The notes beneath the pieces are model-generated. The model did not search any database and was not told where the DNA came from. It saw only the letters and a list, made by a program, of their open reading frames with translations. This document shows positions 36,099 through 43,668 of a DNA stretch of 64,000 bases, piece after piece (the stretch's first letter is position 1; each line of letters opens with the position of its first letter). Origin of the DNA: an uncultured Alphaproteobacteria bacterium (lineage in GTDB: Bacteria; Pseudomonadota; Alphaproteobacteria; Caulobacterales; Caulobacteraceae). Location: positions 94,111 to 158,110 of the forward strand of contig CAIJOB010000022.1 of NCBI GenBank assembly GCA_903822175.1, written 5' to 3'. The position numbers and the translations under genes were made by a program.

Positions 36099-37443
36099 AC
36101 TTTGGCGCACGACGCCGTTCCGGCTGACGCTGATGAACGGGGCGGTGTTCGCGCTGGCGCTGATGGCGCTGCTGGGCCTGATCTATCAGCAGACGGCGGG
36201 ATACCTGACCCGCCAGATCGACCAGATCTGCGTCAGCGAGGCCAAGAACCTGACGGTCGGCGGCGCCGAGCGCCTGCCCGAGCGGGTCACCCAGGCGGTG
36301 GCCACCGACGCGCGCCACATCGGCTACTACGGCCTGTTCTCCGCCGAGGGGATCTGGATCAGCGGCAATGTGCGCTCCCTGCCGTCCGGCTTCCCCATCG
36401 ACGGCAAGACCCACGAAATCCGCCAGCATGGCCTGCAGCCGGGATCGCGGGCGCTGGTCCAGCGGATGCCCTGGGGCGAGATCCTGTTCGTCGGCCATGA
36501 CGCCCTGGTGCTGACCGGCTTGCGGGAGATCATCGTCAACGCGCTCAAGGTCAGCGGCGGGCTGATCCTGGTGATGGGCCTGGGCGCCGCGGCGCTGCTC
36601 AGCCTGCGGCCACTGCAGCGCATCGACAGCCTGCGGGACGCCAGCCGCGCGGCGCTGAAGGGCGAGCTTGGGGTGCGCCTGCCGGTCTCGGCGCGGCGCG
36701 ACGAGATCGACATGCTGGCCGGCGTCGCCAACACCATGATCGACGAGACCGAACGCCTGCTCTGGGAGGTGAAGAGCGTCGGCGAGAACGTCGCCCACGA
36801 CCTGCGCACGCCACTGAACCGCCTGCGCGCGCTGCTCTACCGCGTGCGGCAGGAGACCAAGCTGGTCGGCGCCGAGCGGGAGATGATCGACCAGGCGCTG
36901 GCCGAGACCGACGAACTGCTGGTCCGCTTCCGCGCCCTGCAGCGGATCGGCGAGATCGAGCGGCGCGACCGCCAGGCCTTCTTCGAACCCGTCCGCCTGC
37001 AGAGCGTGCTGGAGCACGTGATCGAACTGCACGCGCCGTCGGCCGAGGACCGTGGCGTCGAGCTGGCCGCAGAGATCGCAGCCGACGCGCCGCAGGTGCA
37101 GGCCGACCCGACGCTGCTGTTCGAGGCGGTCAGCAACGTGGTCGACAATGCGCTGAAGTTCACGCCCAAGGGCGGCAAGGTCACCGTGCGCCTGCTGACC
37201 CGCGAAGAGGGGCCGCGCGTCGAGGTGGCCGACAACGGCCCGGGCGTGCCGGCGGCCGAGCGCGACGCGGTGCTGCAGCGCTTCTATCGCGCCGAACGCG
37301 CCCGCACCGAGCCCGGCTCGGGCCTGGGGCTTTCCATCGTCACCGCCATCGCCCGCCTGCACCACTTCACCCTGGTGCTGGAGGACGCGCGGCCCGGCCT
37401 GAAGGTGGCGCTGAACTGCTGGCCGCGTGGGATGGAGGCCTAG
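36076..37443 (+). CDS. Membrane sensor histidine kinase (HAMP-HisKA-HATPase)
   Basis: A 455-residue kinase. TM1 is at about 17-40 and TM2 at 156-178, bracketing a periplasmic sensor of about 115 residues with no recognised family. A HAMP linker (about 179-232) leads to the HisKA box with phospho-acceptor His241 (ENVAHDLRTPLNRLRALL) and an HATPase domain with NVVDNALKFTPKG (N box), ADNGPGVP (G1) and GSGLGLSIV (G2). The ATG at 36076 lies inside the response regulator gene; the ATG at 36085 is an alternative start three codons later. Cognate partner is the upstream OmpR-type regulator. Signal unknown. Confidence 0.93.
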   Translation: MRSMRPSELWRTTPFRLTLMNGAVFALALMALLGLIYQQTAGYLTRQIDQICVSEAKNLTVGGAERLPERVTQAVATDARHIGYYGLFSAEGIWISGNVRSLPSGFPIDGKTHEIRQHGLQPGSRALVQRMPWGEILFVGHDALVLTGLREIIVNALKVSGGLILVMGLGAAALLSLRPLQRIDSLRDASRAALKGELGVRLPVSARRDEIDMLAGVANTMIDETERLLWEVKSVGENVAHDLRTPLNRLRALLYRVRQETKLVGAEREMIDQALAETDELLVRFRALQRIGEIERRDRQAFFEPVRLQSVLEHVIELHAPSAEDRGVELAAEIAADAPQVQADPTLLFEAVSNVVDNALKFTPKGGKVTVRLLTREEGPRVEVADNGPGVPAAERDAVLQRFYRAERARTEPGSGLGLSIVTAIARLHHFTLVLEDARPGLKVALNCWPRGMEA

Positions 37444-37464
37444 GGGACACGTCCGCCCATGCCC

Positions 37465-37571
37465 CGCTCATCCCGGCGAAAGCCGGGACCCATAGGGCGC
37501 AGGGGATCTGGGCGCCGCCGGCGCGACGACATTGGAGTCAGCTTGGGTCCCGGCTTTCGCCGGGATGAGCG
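37465..37571. repeat. Perfect 28-bp inverted repeat element
   Basis: Arms at 37465-37492 and 37544-37571 are perfectly complementary over 28 bases (CGCTCATCCCGGCGAAAGCC... and its complement), separated by 51 bases. Each arm contains a smaller palindrome (CCCGGC-GAAA-GCCGGG). It fills the gap between the kinase gene and the convergent SOS-type operon. Sequences of this form are widespread intergenic palindromes in alphaproteobacteria; mobility and copy number are not visible here. Confidence 0.85.
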
Positions 37572-37581
37572 GATGTGGGGG

Positions 37582-37836
37582 TTAGCCCGTGTCTGCCAGG
37601 GGCGGATCGGCGATGTTCGCCGGGGTCAGGGCCGCCGCGGTGGTGACTACCAGCTCGCCGGTGAGCCGCATGTCGTCCTTCAGTTTCTGGGCCAGGACCT
37701 CGATGGGCAGGTCGGTGAAGCCGGGCGCGTCCTGCGCCTCATAGAGGCGGGCGTCGAGGTCTTCGACGAGGACTTCGTACTCTTCCTGGTCGCCCTCGGA
37801 TTCATTCCAGAGCAGGCGGTTGAGCGCGGCCTTCAC
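37582..37836 (-). CDS. Small acidic protein, second gene of putative SOS operon
   Basis: An 84-residue protein starting with GTG at 37836 in a GTGA overlap with the upstream gene's stop, implying coupled translation. The open frame extends further upstream but that part is Arg/Gly-rich and overlaps the upstream gene. It is acidic (EGDQEEYEVLVEDLDARLYEA) and predicted helical, without cysteines or membrane segments. I recognise no family. Being in one transcript with a gene behind a LexA-type box suggests induction by DNA damage. Alternatives: antitoxin-like or phage-derived small protein; nothing in the sequence decides this. Confidence 0.6.
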   Translation of the reverse strand: MKAALNRLLWNESEGDQEEYEVLVEDLDARLYEAQDAPGFTDLPIEVLAQKLKDDMRLTGELVVTTAAALTPANIADPPLADTG

Positions 37837-38186
37837 GCGCGCTTCTGGGTCTCTTCGGGCGAAGGGTCGGTCAGCTGGCGGCAAACCGCCTCGGCGGCCT
37901 TCATGACCGCGCTCTCGCGCAGCTGAACGTCCGCCGCCCACGCCTCGGCCGCCGTCGCCTCGTCCCTCGCGTCGCGGGCCGCGTCGCGGTCCAGCTTGGC
38001 GTCGAGCGCCAGCGTCAGGCGCACGGTGCGGGCGGTCTTCTGGAAGGCGGCGGCCAGGGCCGCCTTCGCGTCTGGGTCCTCACAGGCGCGCGCCTCGGTC
38101 GCCAGGTCGCGCGCCAGCATCAGGCCGAGCTCGGCGAGCTCGCCGAGGACCTGTTCGACCCGTTCCTGTTTGGCGGTGCGTGTCAT
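37833..38186 (-). CDS. Small helical protein, first gene of putative SOS operon
   Basis: A 117-residue, Ala/Arg/Glu-rich, wholly helical protein. The ATG at 38186 is preferred; an in-frame ATG at 38204 would add six residues but overlaps the LexA-type box. Two long helices (EQVLGELAELGLMLARDLATEA and AALAAAFQKTARTVRLTLALDAKL taken in parts) look coiled-coil-like. I recognise no family. A GTTC-N7-GTTC box covers the expected -10 position one base before the ATG, so the message may be leaderless and repressed by LexA. Encoded with an 84-residue protein through a 4-base overlap. Confidence 0.6.
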   Translation of the reverse strand: MTRTAKQERVEQVLGELAELGLMLARDLATEARACEDPDAKAALAAAFQKTARTVRLTLALDAKLDRDAARDARDEATAAEAWAADVQLRESAVMKAAEAVCRQLTDPSPEETQKRA

Positions 38187-38187
38187 A

Positions 38188-38202
38188 GAACAAAACAAGA
38201 AC
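38188..38202 (-). promoter_or_regulatory. Putative LexA (SOS) box
   Basis: On the minus strand the sequence is GTTCTTGTTTTGTTC, an exact match to the GTTC-N7-GTTC operator of alphaproteobacterial LexA. It lies one base upstream of the start codon of the 37833-38186 gene. A TTGACT hexamer at 38218-38223 (minus strand) is 17 bases from 38200-38195, so the box would cover the -10 element, as expected for repression. Confidence 0.75.
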
Positions 38203-38234
38203 ATAGATCAAGGTCGGAGTCAAGGTTTTTTGCG

Positions 38235-38372
38235 CCTCTCCCTCGCGGAGCGGAGGGAGAGGTTGGGAGAGGGCGGCGCGGGCTTTGACCTGTGCAAGGG
38301 GTTGGATCGAGGGCCGTTGGTCCGAGGTTTGAGATGTAGCCCAGGCCCAGCCGTCCTCTCCCAACCTCTCCC
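38235..38372. repeat. Inverted repeat with nested hairpin in a 430-base gap
   Basis: Arms at 38255-38272 and 38355-38372 (GGGAGAGGTTGGGAGAGG and its complement) are perfect over 18 bases. A nested hairpin at 38235-38262 pairs CCTCTCCCTC with GAGGGAGAGG. The element lies in the 430-base gap 38187-38616 between the SOS-type operon and the first membrane/coiled-coil gene. To its right, 38373-38616 contains a GTCCCGGGGAC palindrome near 38417 and otherwise nothing I can call a gene. Confidence 0.75.
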
Positions 38373-38616
38373 ACGATGCTTCCGCATCTGACCATGAGGT
38401 TTAAGGCGGGGTAGTGTCCCGGGGACGGTCGGGGTGACGTGCGCTTGCCCCATGCCGGACGGTTGCAGCCACGAGCGTTATCGGCGGCTACGCGCCAGGA
38501 GCGGGCGTTCCCCCTATCGCAAGACAGCGGATACTGGCGCTGGCTGAACATAGCGATCGCGCCAACCTTGTCCGCTCTGTTTGGTGGGCGGGCGTGGCTG
38601 TGCAAGGCTTAGCGGC

Positions 38617-39225
38617 ATGGGATGGTTGGCGGACATCGACTGGACAGCGACCGGCAGCGTCATTGGCACGGTTGGAGGAATTGGCGGTGCGGCAGCTGGC
38701 GTCGTCAGTGCTCTCGCCGCCAACCGCGCCGCCAGCTACGCCCGCACCCAGGCCGAGGCGGCGGTGACCCAAAACGAGCTGACGCGGCAGGCCATGCAAC
38801 GCGCCGAGCAGGCCGAAAGCACAGCGCGCACCAGGGTCGCGACTGCTGCGGCGGCACGCGTCGCCGAGGTTTATGATCTGTTTGATCTAGCCGCCGCCAC
38901 ACTCGCCGAGGTGGGGCGGACCCTTTCGCCCAGCAATATCTACTCCCGGCGAGACGCCGCGGCGGCTCTCATTCGGACGGCCGAGGCAACTCTTCAAGGT
39001 GTCGCCACCAACCCCGACAACACTCCGCTATCGGTCCTTGCCGACGTGAACATGGGGATAACGTTGCTCGCGGGTATCCGTGATCGCATTCAGAACTGGC
39101 AGCAGGTGCCGATCGGGCTTCGATCGAATCGCGATGACCCGCTTGACCTGCTGAGTGCGACGGAGGCGCAGATCAAGTACGTCGCCAATGCCGGTCGCAA
39201 GAAGCACGGAATCAGCTCCCGCTGA
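38617..39225 (+). CDS. Membrane/coiled-coil protein of unknown function (accessory region)
   Basis: A 202-residue protein from ATG 38617. A glycine-rich hydrophobic helix spans about residues 10-31 (GSVIGTVGGIGGAAAGVVSA), followed by a long amphipathic, Ala/Gln/Glu-rich segment (about 33-78) that looks coiled-coil, then further helices and a basic C-terminus. I recognise no family. Upstream lies a palindromic element, downstream (36 bases) the AT-rich 290-residue gene; both proteins combine short membrane anchors with a coiled coil, so they may form one complex. Membrane-anchored, cytoplasmic by prediction. Base composition is only mildly below the surroundings. Confidence 0.6.
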   Translation: MGWLADIDWTATGSVIGTVGGIGGAAAGVVSALAANRAASYARTQAEAAVTQNELTRQAMQRAEQAESTARTRVATAAAARVAEVYDLFDLAAATLAEVGRTLSPSNIYSRRDAAAALIRTAEATLQGVATNPDNTPLSVLADVNMGITLLAGIRDRIQNWQQVPIGLRSNRDDPLDLLSATEAQIKYVANAGRKKHGISSR

Positions 39226-39261
39226 CAATAGGTGCGTGGGCTACAGGGTGGCAGGGGCGCA

Positions 39262-40134
39262 ATGGACCATTTCGCGACCTACTGGAAAGAAATCGCGGTC
39301 GTCACCGGCGGCGCGTTCGCGCTTTTGAGTGCGGCTTTCGACATCAGGGACAGGCGCACCGGCAAGTTTACGATTTGGGGCCGCGTGTTCTTCGTCGCGA
39401 CGATCCTCACAATGATCGGCGGATTCTACGCTCAATGGTCAGAAGATCGATCTGCTGAGCAACGCGCCGAACAGGAAAGAGGAGCGGAGACCAAGCTTAT
39501 CGCGCAGACAGAAAAAAGTGTTCATGAAATAGCGCGCGCTATGGAACCTATTGAGACGGTGAATCTAGATCTTAGATTTGAAATAAAGTGCGATGATCCG
39601 AGAATGCGGCGATTTTGTGCAAGTATACGAATGAAGGAGAAAGAATATCATAAGCAAGGTATAGTCGGGGATATCCCGTACGATACGCCACCTTGGAATC
39701 TATGGCCCGATGGACGATTCGTTTCGAATCCCGATATACAAATATATAAATCTGGAGATGAAATTGTAAGAGATATTCTGAGATCAGATATAACCAGAAT
39801 TGACAATGGAGATACGGCGTTCGAGTTTTTATGCCGAAGTGGCTTACCATTTGGTAGAGGTGGAGCGTTCATTCACGTGATTAGGGAAAGGATTATTATC
39901 GCATGTGAGATTGATAATATTACACCTGCGCTCAATTCAAATCTAGTCATTTCTGCGGTCGATTTGCCGGGAAGTACTATAGTCGTGGACGAACTTCGAG
40001 ACGAGGCGCGGCCTGCAATACTTCGGTCAATTATAATAACGACGCAACGAGGACGTAGTTTTGATATCCCGAATATCATTCGCAAAGACCTAGAAGGCGG
40101 GCCTATATATTATGGGATGGTGCCGTCTTATTGA
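39262..40134 (+). CDS. AT-rich two-TM protein with coiled coil and novel C-terminal domain
   Basis: A 290-residue protein from ATG 39262, preceded by CAGGGG five bases upstream. Two TM helices (about 8-28 and 37-57) form a hairpin; a charged helix (about 60-97, RSAEQRAEQERGAETK) follows; residues about 100-290 form a globular domain with alternating strands (LDLRFEIKCDD, RERIIIACEID, NSNLVISAVDL) that I do not recognise. G+C falls to 30% over 39721-39780, and ATA, AGA and TTA codons, rare elsewhere in the window, are common. This points to horizontal acquisition. The layout (membrane hairpin, coiled coil, soluble domain) is like membrane-tethered accessory or defence proteins, but no function can be assigned. 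Confidence 0.7.
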   Translation: MDHFATYWKEIAVVTGGAFALLSAAFDIRDRRTGKFTIWGRVFFVATILTMIGGFYAQWSEDRSAEQRAEQERGAETKLIAQTEKSVHEIARAMEPIETVNLDLRFEIKCDDPRMRRFCASIRMKEKEYHKQGIVGDIPYDTPPWNLWPDGRFVSNPDIQIYKSGDEIVRDILRSDITRIDNGDTAFEFLCRSGLPFGRGGAFIHVIRERIIIACEIDNITPALNSNLVISAVDLPGSTIVVDELRDEARPAILRSIIITTQRGRSFDIPNIIRKDLEGGPIYYGMVPSY

Positions 40135-40473
40135 CGACGGTTGATTGGGGGTAATGGGATACCCATCAGCATCCGTCCCACTGTGATAACCACGGCCTTT
40201 GATTTGTTGCTTCGAGACGTCGTGACAGTCCGCGCGTAAGCTCTGAAGCTCGCCAGCCAGTCACATGTGGTCGATCCCGGCCGCTTCCAATGTCCGCTCA
40301 CCCACCCGCAAGGCGCGGGGCGTCCAGGCCGCGGCCCGCCCATAACCCGAATATAAAACTATCTTCATTGGCCTTCGGCGGTGGGGTTCGCGAAAGCAGC
40401 AGCGGGAAACGTCGAGCGCCGTCAGAGCGCGGGGGATCACCGACAGTTCGCCAGCTCCGGAGCAGGCCTCGCT
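40135..40473. other. 339-base gap between the accessory genes and the RND operon
   Basis: Holds the right-hand border of the low-GC region (composition returns to normal by about 40260), one possible minus-strand gene fragment (40261-40368, listed separately), and the upstream region of the RND transporter. An AT-rich spot at 40340-40365 (CGAATATAAAACTATCTTC) could carry a promoter for either direction. No repeat or integrase site was recognised. Confidence 0.5.
40261..40368 (-). pseudogene. Possible truncated gene start at the edge of the low-GC region
   Basis: A 35-codon minus-strand frame with protein-like composition begins ATG at 40368 (MKIVLYSGYGRAAAWTPR, later RVGERTLEAAGIDHM) and stops at TGA. 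GAAGG lies just upstream of the ATG. It resembles the beginning of a normal cytoplasmic protein rather than a complete one, and it ends close to where the low-GC accessory region begins. It could be the 5' remnant of a gene cut off when that region arrived, a genuine small peptide, or chance. Confidence 0.25.
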
Positions 40474-43400
40474 TTGAACGCTCTCGTCCGCATCGCGCTT
40501 GCGCGCCCCTACACCTTCGTCGTGATGGCGGTGCTGATCATGATCTTTGGGGTGATGGCCGCCCTGGAGACGCCGACCGATATCTTCCCGGAGATCAGGG
40601 TCCCGGTGATCGGGGTGGCCTTCAACTTCGCCGGCATGTCGTCGAACGAGATGTCGAACCGGATTGTCACTCAGTTTGAGCGGTTCCTGACCACGACGGT
40701 CAACGACGTGGAGCACACCGAGAGCACCTCGATCACCGGGATCGGGATCATCAAGATCTACTTCCAGCCGGGCATCGACATCCGCACGGCCACCGCCCAG
40801 GTCACCTCCACCGCCCAGACCTCGCTCAAGCAGATGCCGGCCGGGGTGAACCCGCCGCTGGTGCTCAACTATTCGGCCGCGACGGTGCCGATCCTGCAGC
40901 TCGCGGATTCGGACAAGACGCTGTCGGAACAGAAGCTGTTCGACCTGTCGCAGGTGGTGATCCGCCCGGCGGTGACCACGGTGCCGGGGGCGGCGACGCC
41001 GTACCCCTATGGCGGGCAGCTGCGGCAGATCCAGATCGACCTGGACCCGCAGGCGCTGCAGTCCAAGGGCGTGTCGGCCAATGACGTGACGACCGCGCTG
41101 GCGAACCAGAACCAGATCCTGCCGATGGGTTTCGTGAAGATCGGGTCCTTTCAGTACAACGTCCGCCTGAACGACGCCGCCGACACGATCGAGGACCTGA
41201 ACAACCTGCCGATCAAGACGGTGAACGGCGCGACGATCTTCATCCATGACGTCGGCCAGGTGCGCGACGGCGCCCCGCCGCAGACCAACATCGTCCACGT
41301 GGACGGCGGGCGCGCGGTGCTGTCGACCATCCTGAAGAACGGCTCGGCCTCGACGCTGGCCGTGGTGCAGGGGGTGAAGGACAAGCTGCCGAGCCTGGCC
41401 GAGCAGCTGCCCTCGACCTTCAAGATCACCGCGCTGAACGATCAGTCGGTGTTTGTGAAGGGCGCGATCTCCTCGGTGGTCAAGGAAGGCGCCATCGCAG
41501 CCGCGCTGACCAGCGTGATGATCCTGCTGTTCCTGGGGTCGTGGCGCTCCACGGTGATCATCGCGGTGTCGATCCCGCTGGCGGTGCTGGCGGCCATCGC
41601 CGCACTGTCGGCCAGCGGCCAGACGCTGAACATCATGACCCTGGGCGGTTTGGCGCTGGCGGTGGGCATCCTCGTCGACGACGCCACGGTCACCATCGAG
41701 AACATCAACTGGCACCTGGAGCAGGGGAAGGATGTGCGCACCGCCATCCTCGACGGCGCCAATCAGATCGTCACCCCGGCCTTCGTTTCGCTGCTCTGCA
41801 TCTGCATCGTCTTTGTGCCGATGTTCATGCTGAAGGGCATCTCGGGCTTCCTGTTCGTGCCCATGGCCATGTCGGTGGTCTACGCGATGATCGCGTCCTT
41901 CATCCTGTCGCGCACCCTGGTGCCGACCATGGCCATGTACCTCTTGCGGACGCACGCCGAAGAGGCCGCGGCCGGCCAGGGGAGCCGCAATCCGTTCGCG
42001 CGTTTCCAGCGCCGGTTCGAGGCCGGGTTCGGGACCGTGCGTTCGGTCTATGCGGGCCTGCTGGAGCGGGCCATGCACGCGCGCCGGCCGTTCCTGATCG
42101 TCTTCATGCTGGTCGTCGTGGCGTCGTTCGGCCTGGCGCCATTCCTGGGCAGCAACTTCTTCCCGGCCGTGGATGCGGGGCAGATGACGCTGCACGTGCG
42201 GGCGCCGGTCGGCACGCGGCTGGAGGACACCTCGCTGGAGTTCCGCCGCATCGAGAACTCGATCCGCCAGGTGATCCCGGCCGACGAGATGGGCTCGGTG
42301 GTCGACAATATCGGCATCCCGAACAGCTCCATCAACATGGTCTATTCGAACTCCGGGGTGATTGGTCCGGAGGATGGCGACATCTATGTCAGCCTGAAGC
42401 CGAAGCACCACGCGACCCAGGCCTATGTGAAGCGCCTGCGCGAGGTGCTGCCGCAGGAATACCCCGGCACCGTCTTCGCCTTCCTGCCGGCCGATATCGT
42501 CAGCCAGATCCTCAACTTCGGCTCGCCCGCGCCGATCGACCTGCAGGTCGCCGGCCCGAACCCGGACGCCAACCGGGCCTACGCCAACATGCTGCTGCGC
42601 AAGATCCGCATGGTCCGCGGCCTGGCCGACGTGCGCATGCAGCAGCCGGAGAGCTCGCCGGAACTGCGGGTCGATGTCGACCGGGCGCGGATCGCGCAGC
42701 TCGGGCTTTCCGAGCGCGACGTGACCAACTCCCTGGTGACGACGCTGGCGGGCAGCTCGCAGGGCGCGCCGACCTACTGGGTGAACCCCAAGACCGGCGT
42801 CTCCTATCCGATCGTCGCCCAGACGCCGGAGTACCGGCTGAACTCGATCTCTGGGCTGGAGAACGTGCCGATCAACGGCTCGGCGGCTGGGAACAGCCAG
42901 GCGCTGATCCTGGGCGGCCTGGGGTCGATCACCCGAGGCTCCACCACCGCGGTCGCCAGCCACTACAACGCCCAGCCGGTGATCGACATCTTCGCCACGA
43001 CCCAGGGCCGCGACCTGGGCTCGGTGACGCGCGACATCAACAAGATCCTGAAGGACGCGGCCAAGGACCGGCCGAAGGGCGCGACGGTCGATCTGCGCGG
43101 CCAGATGGTGACCATGAACTCCGCCTTCTCGGGCCTGTTCTTCGGCCTGTTGGCGGCGATCGTGCTGATCTACCTGCTGATCGTCGTGAACTTCCAGTCG
43201 TGGCTCGACCCGTTCGTGATCATCACGGCGCTGCCGGCCGCGCTGGCGGGCATCGTCTGGATGCTGTTCGCCACCGGCACGACGCTGTCGGTGCCGGCGC
43301 TCACCGGCGCGATCATGTGCATGGGGGTGGCGACCGCCAACTCCATCCTGGTGGTCAGCTTCGCCCGCGAGCGGCTGAACGCCACCGGCGACGCCCTGAT

Positions 43401-43668
43401 GGCCGCCACCGAGGCGGGCTTCACCCGGTTCCGCCCGGTGGTGATGACGGCGCTCGCCATGATCATCGGCATGGCGCCCATGGCGCTGGGCCTCGGCGAA
43501 GGCGGCGAGCAGAACGCGCCCTTGGGCCGCGCCGTGATCGGCGGGCTGATCTTCGCCACCATCGCCACCCTGATGTTCGTTCCCGTTGTCTTCAGCCTGG
43601 TGCACGGCCGCCGCGCGCATGCCGCGCAGCCCACGCCGACCACGGCTGCCGGAGAGTCCTATGCCTGA
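40474..43668 (+). CDS. RND efflux transporter, inner-membrane permease
   Basis: About 1064 residues from TTG 40474, chosen because it begins just before the conserved N-terminal helix (ALARPYTFVVMAVLIM) and has GGAG 11 bases upstream; the frame is open to 40381. Twelve TM helices and two large periplasmic loops typical of the AcrB/HAE superfamily are readable. TDIFPEIRVPVIGV follows TM1, and TM4 carries the proton-relay aspartates in GILVDDATVTIEN. It exports drugs, detergents or lipids using proton motive force with the adaptor and outer-membrane factor encoded next. The order permease-adaptor-OMF differs from the common adaptor-first arrangement. The adaptor start overlaps its stop by eight bases. 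Confidence 0.92.
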   Translation: MNALVRIALARPYTFVVMAVLIMIFGVMAALETPTDIFPEIRVPVIGVAFNFAGMSSNEMSNRIVTQFERFLTTTVNDVEHTESTSITGIGIIKIYFQPGIDIRTATAQVTSTAQTSLKQMPAGVNPPLVLNYSAATVPILQLADSDKTLSEQKLFDLSQVVIRPAVTTVPGAATPYPYGGQLRQIQIDLDPQALQSKGVSANDVTTALANQNQILPMGFVKIGSFQYNVRLNDAADTIEDLNNLPIKTVNGATIFIHDVGQVRDGAPPQTNIVHVDGGRAVLSTILKNGSASTLAVVQGVKDKLPSLAEQLPSTFKITALNDQSVFVKGAISSVVKEGAIAAALTSVMILLFLGSWRSTVIIAVSIPLAVLAAIAALSASGQTLNIMTLGGLALAVGILVDDATVTIENINWHLEQGKDVRTAILDGANQIVTPAFVSLLCICIVFVPMFMLKGISGFLFVPMAMSVVYAMIASFILSRTLVPTMAMYLLRTHAEEAAAGQGSRNPFARFQRRFEAGFGTVRSVYAGLLERAMHARRPFLIVFMLVVVASFGLAPFLGSNFFPAVDAGQMTLHVRAPVGTRLEDTSLEFRRIENSIRQVIPADEMGSVVDNIGIPNSSINMVYSNSGVIGPEDGDIYVSLKPKHHATQAYVKRLREVLPQEYPGTVFAFLPADIVSQILNFGSPAPIDLQVAGPNPDANRAYANMLLRKIRMVRGLADVRMQQPESSPELRVDVDRARIAQLGLSERDVTNSLVTTLAGSSQGAPTYWVNPKTGVSYPIVAQTPEYRLNSISGLENVPINGSAAGNSQALILGGLGSITRGSTTAVASHYNAQPVIDIFATTQGRDLGSVTRDINKILKDAAKDRPKGATVDLRGQMVTMNSAFSGLFFGLLAAIVLIYLLIVVNFQSWLDPFVIITALPAALAGIVWMLFATGTTLSVPALTGAIMCMGVATANSILVVSFARERLNATGDALMAATEAGFTRFRPVVMTALAMIIGMAPMALGLGEGGEQNAPLGRAVIGGLIFATIATLMFVPVVFSLVHGRRAHAAQPTPTTAAGESYA

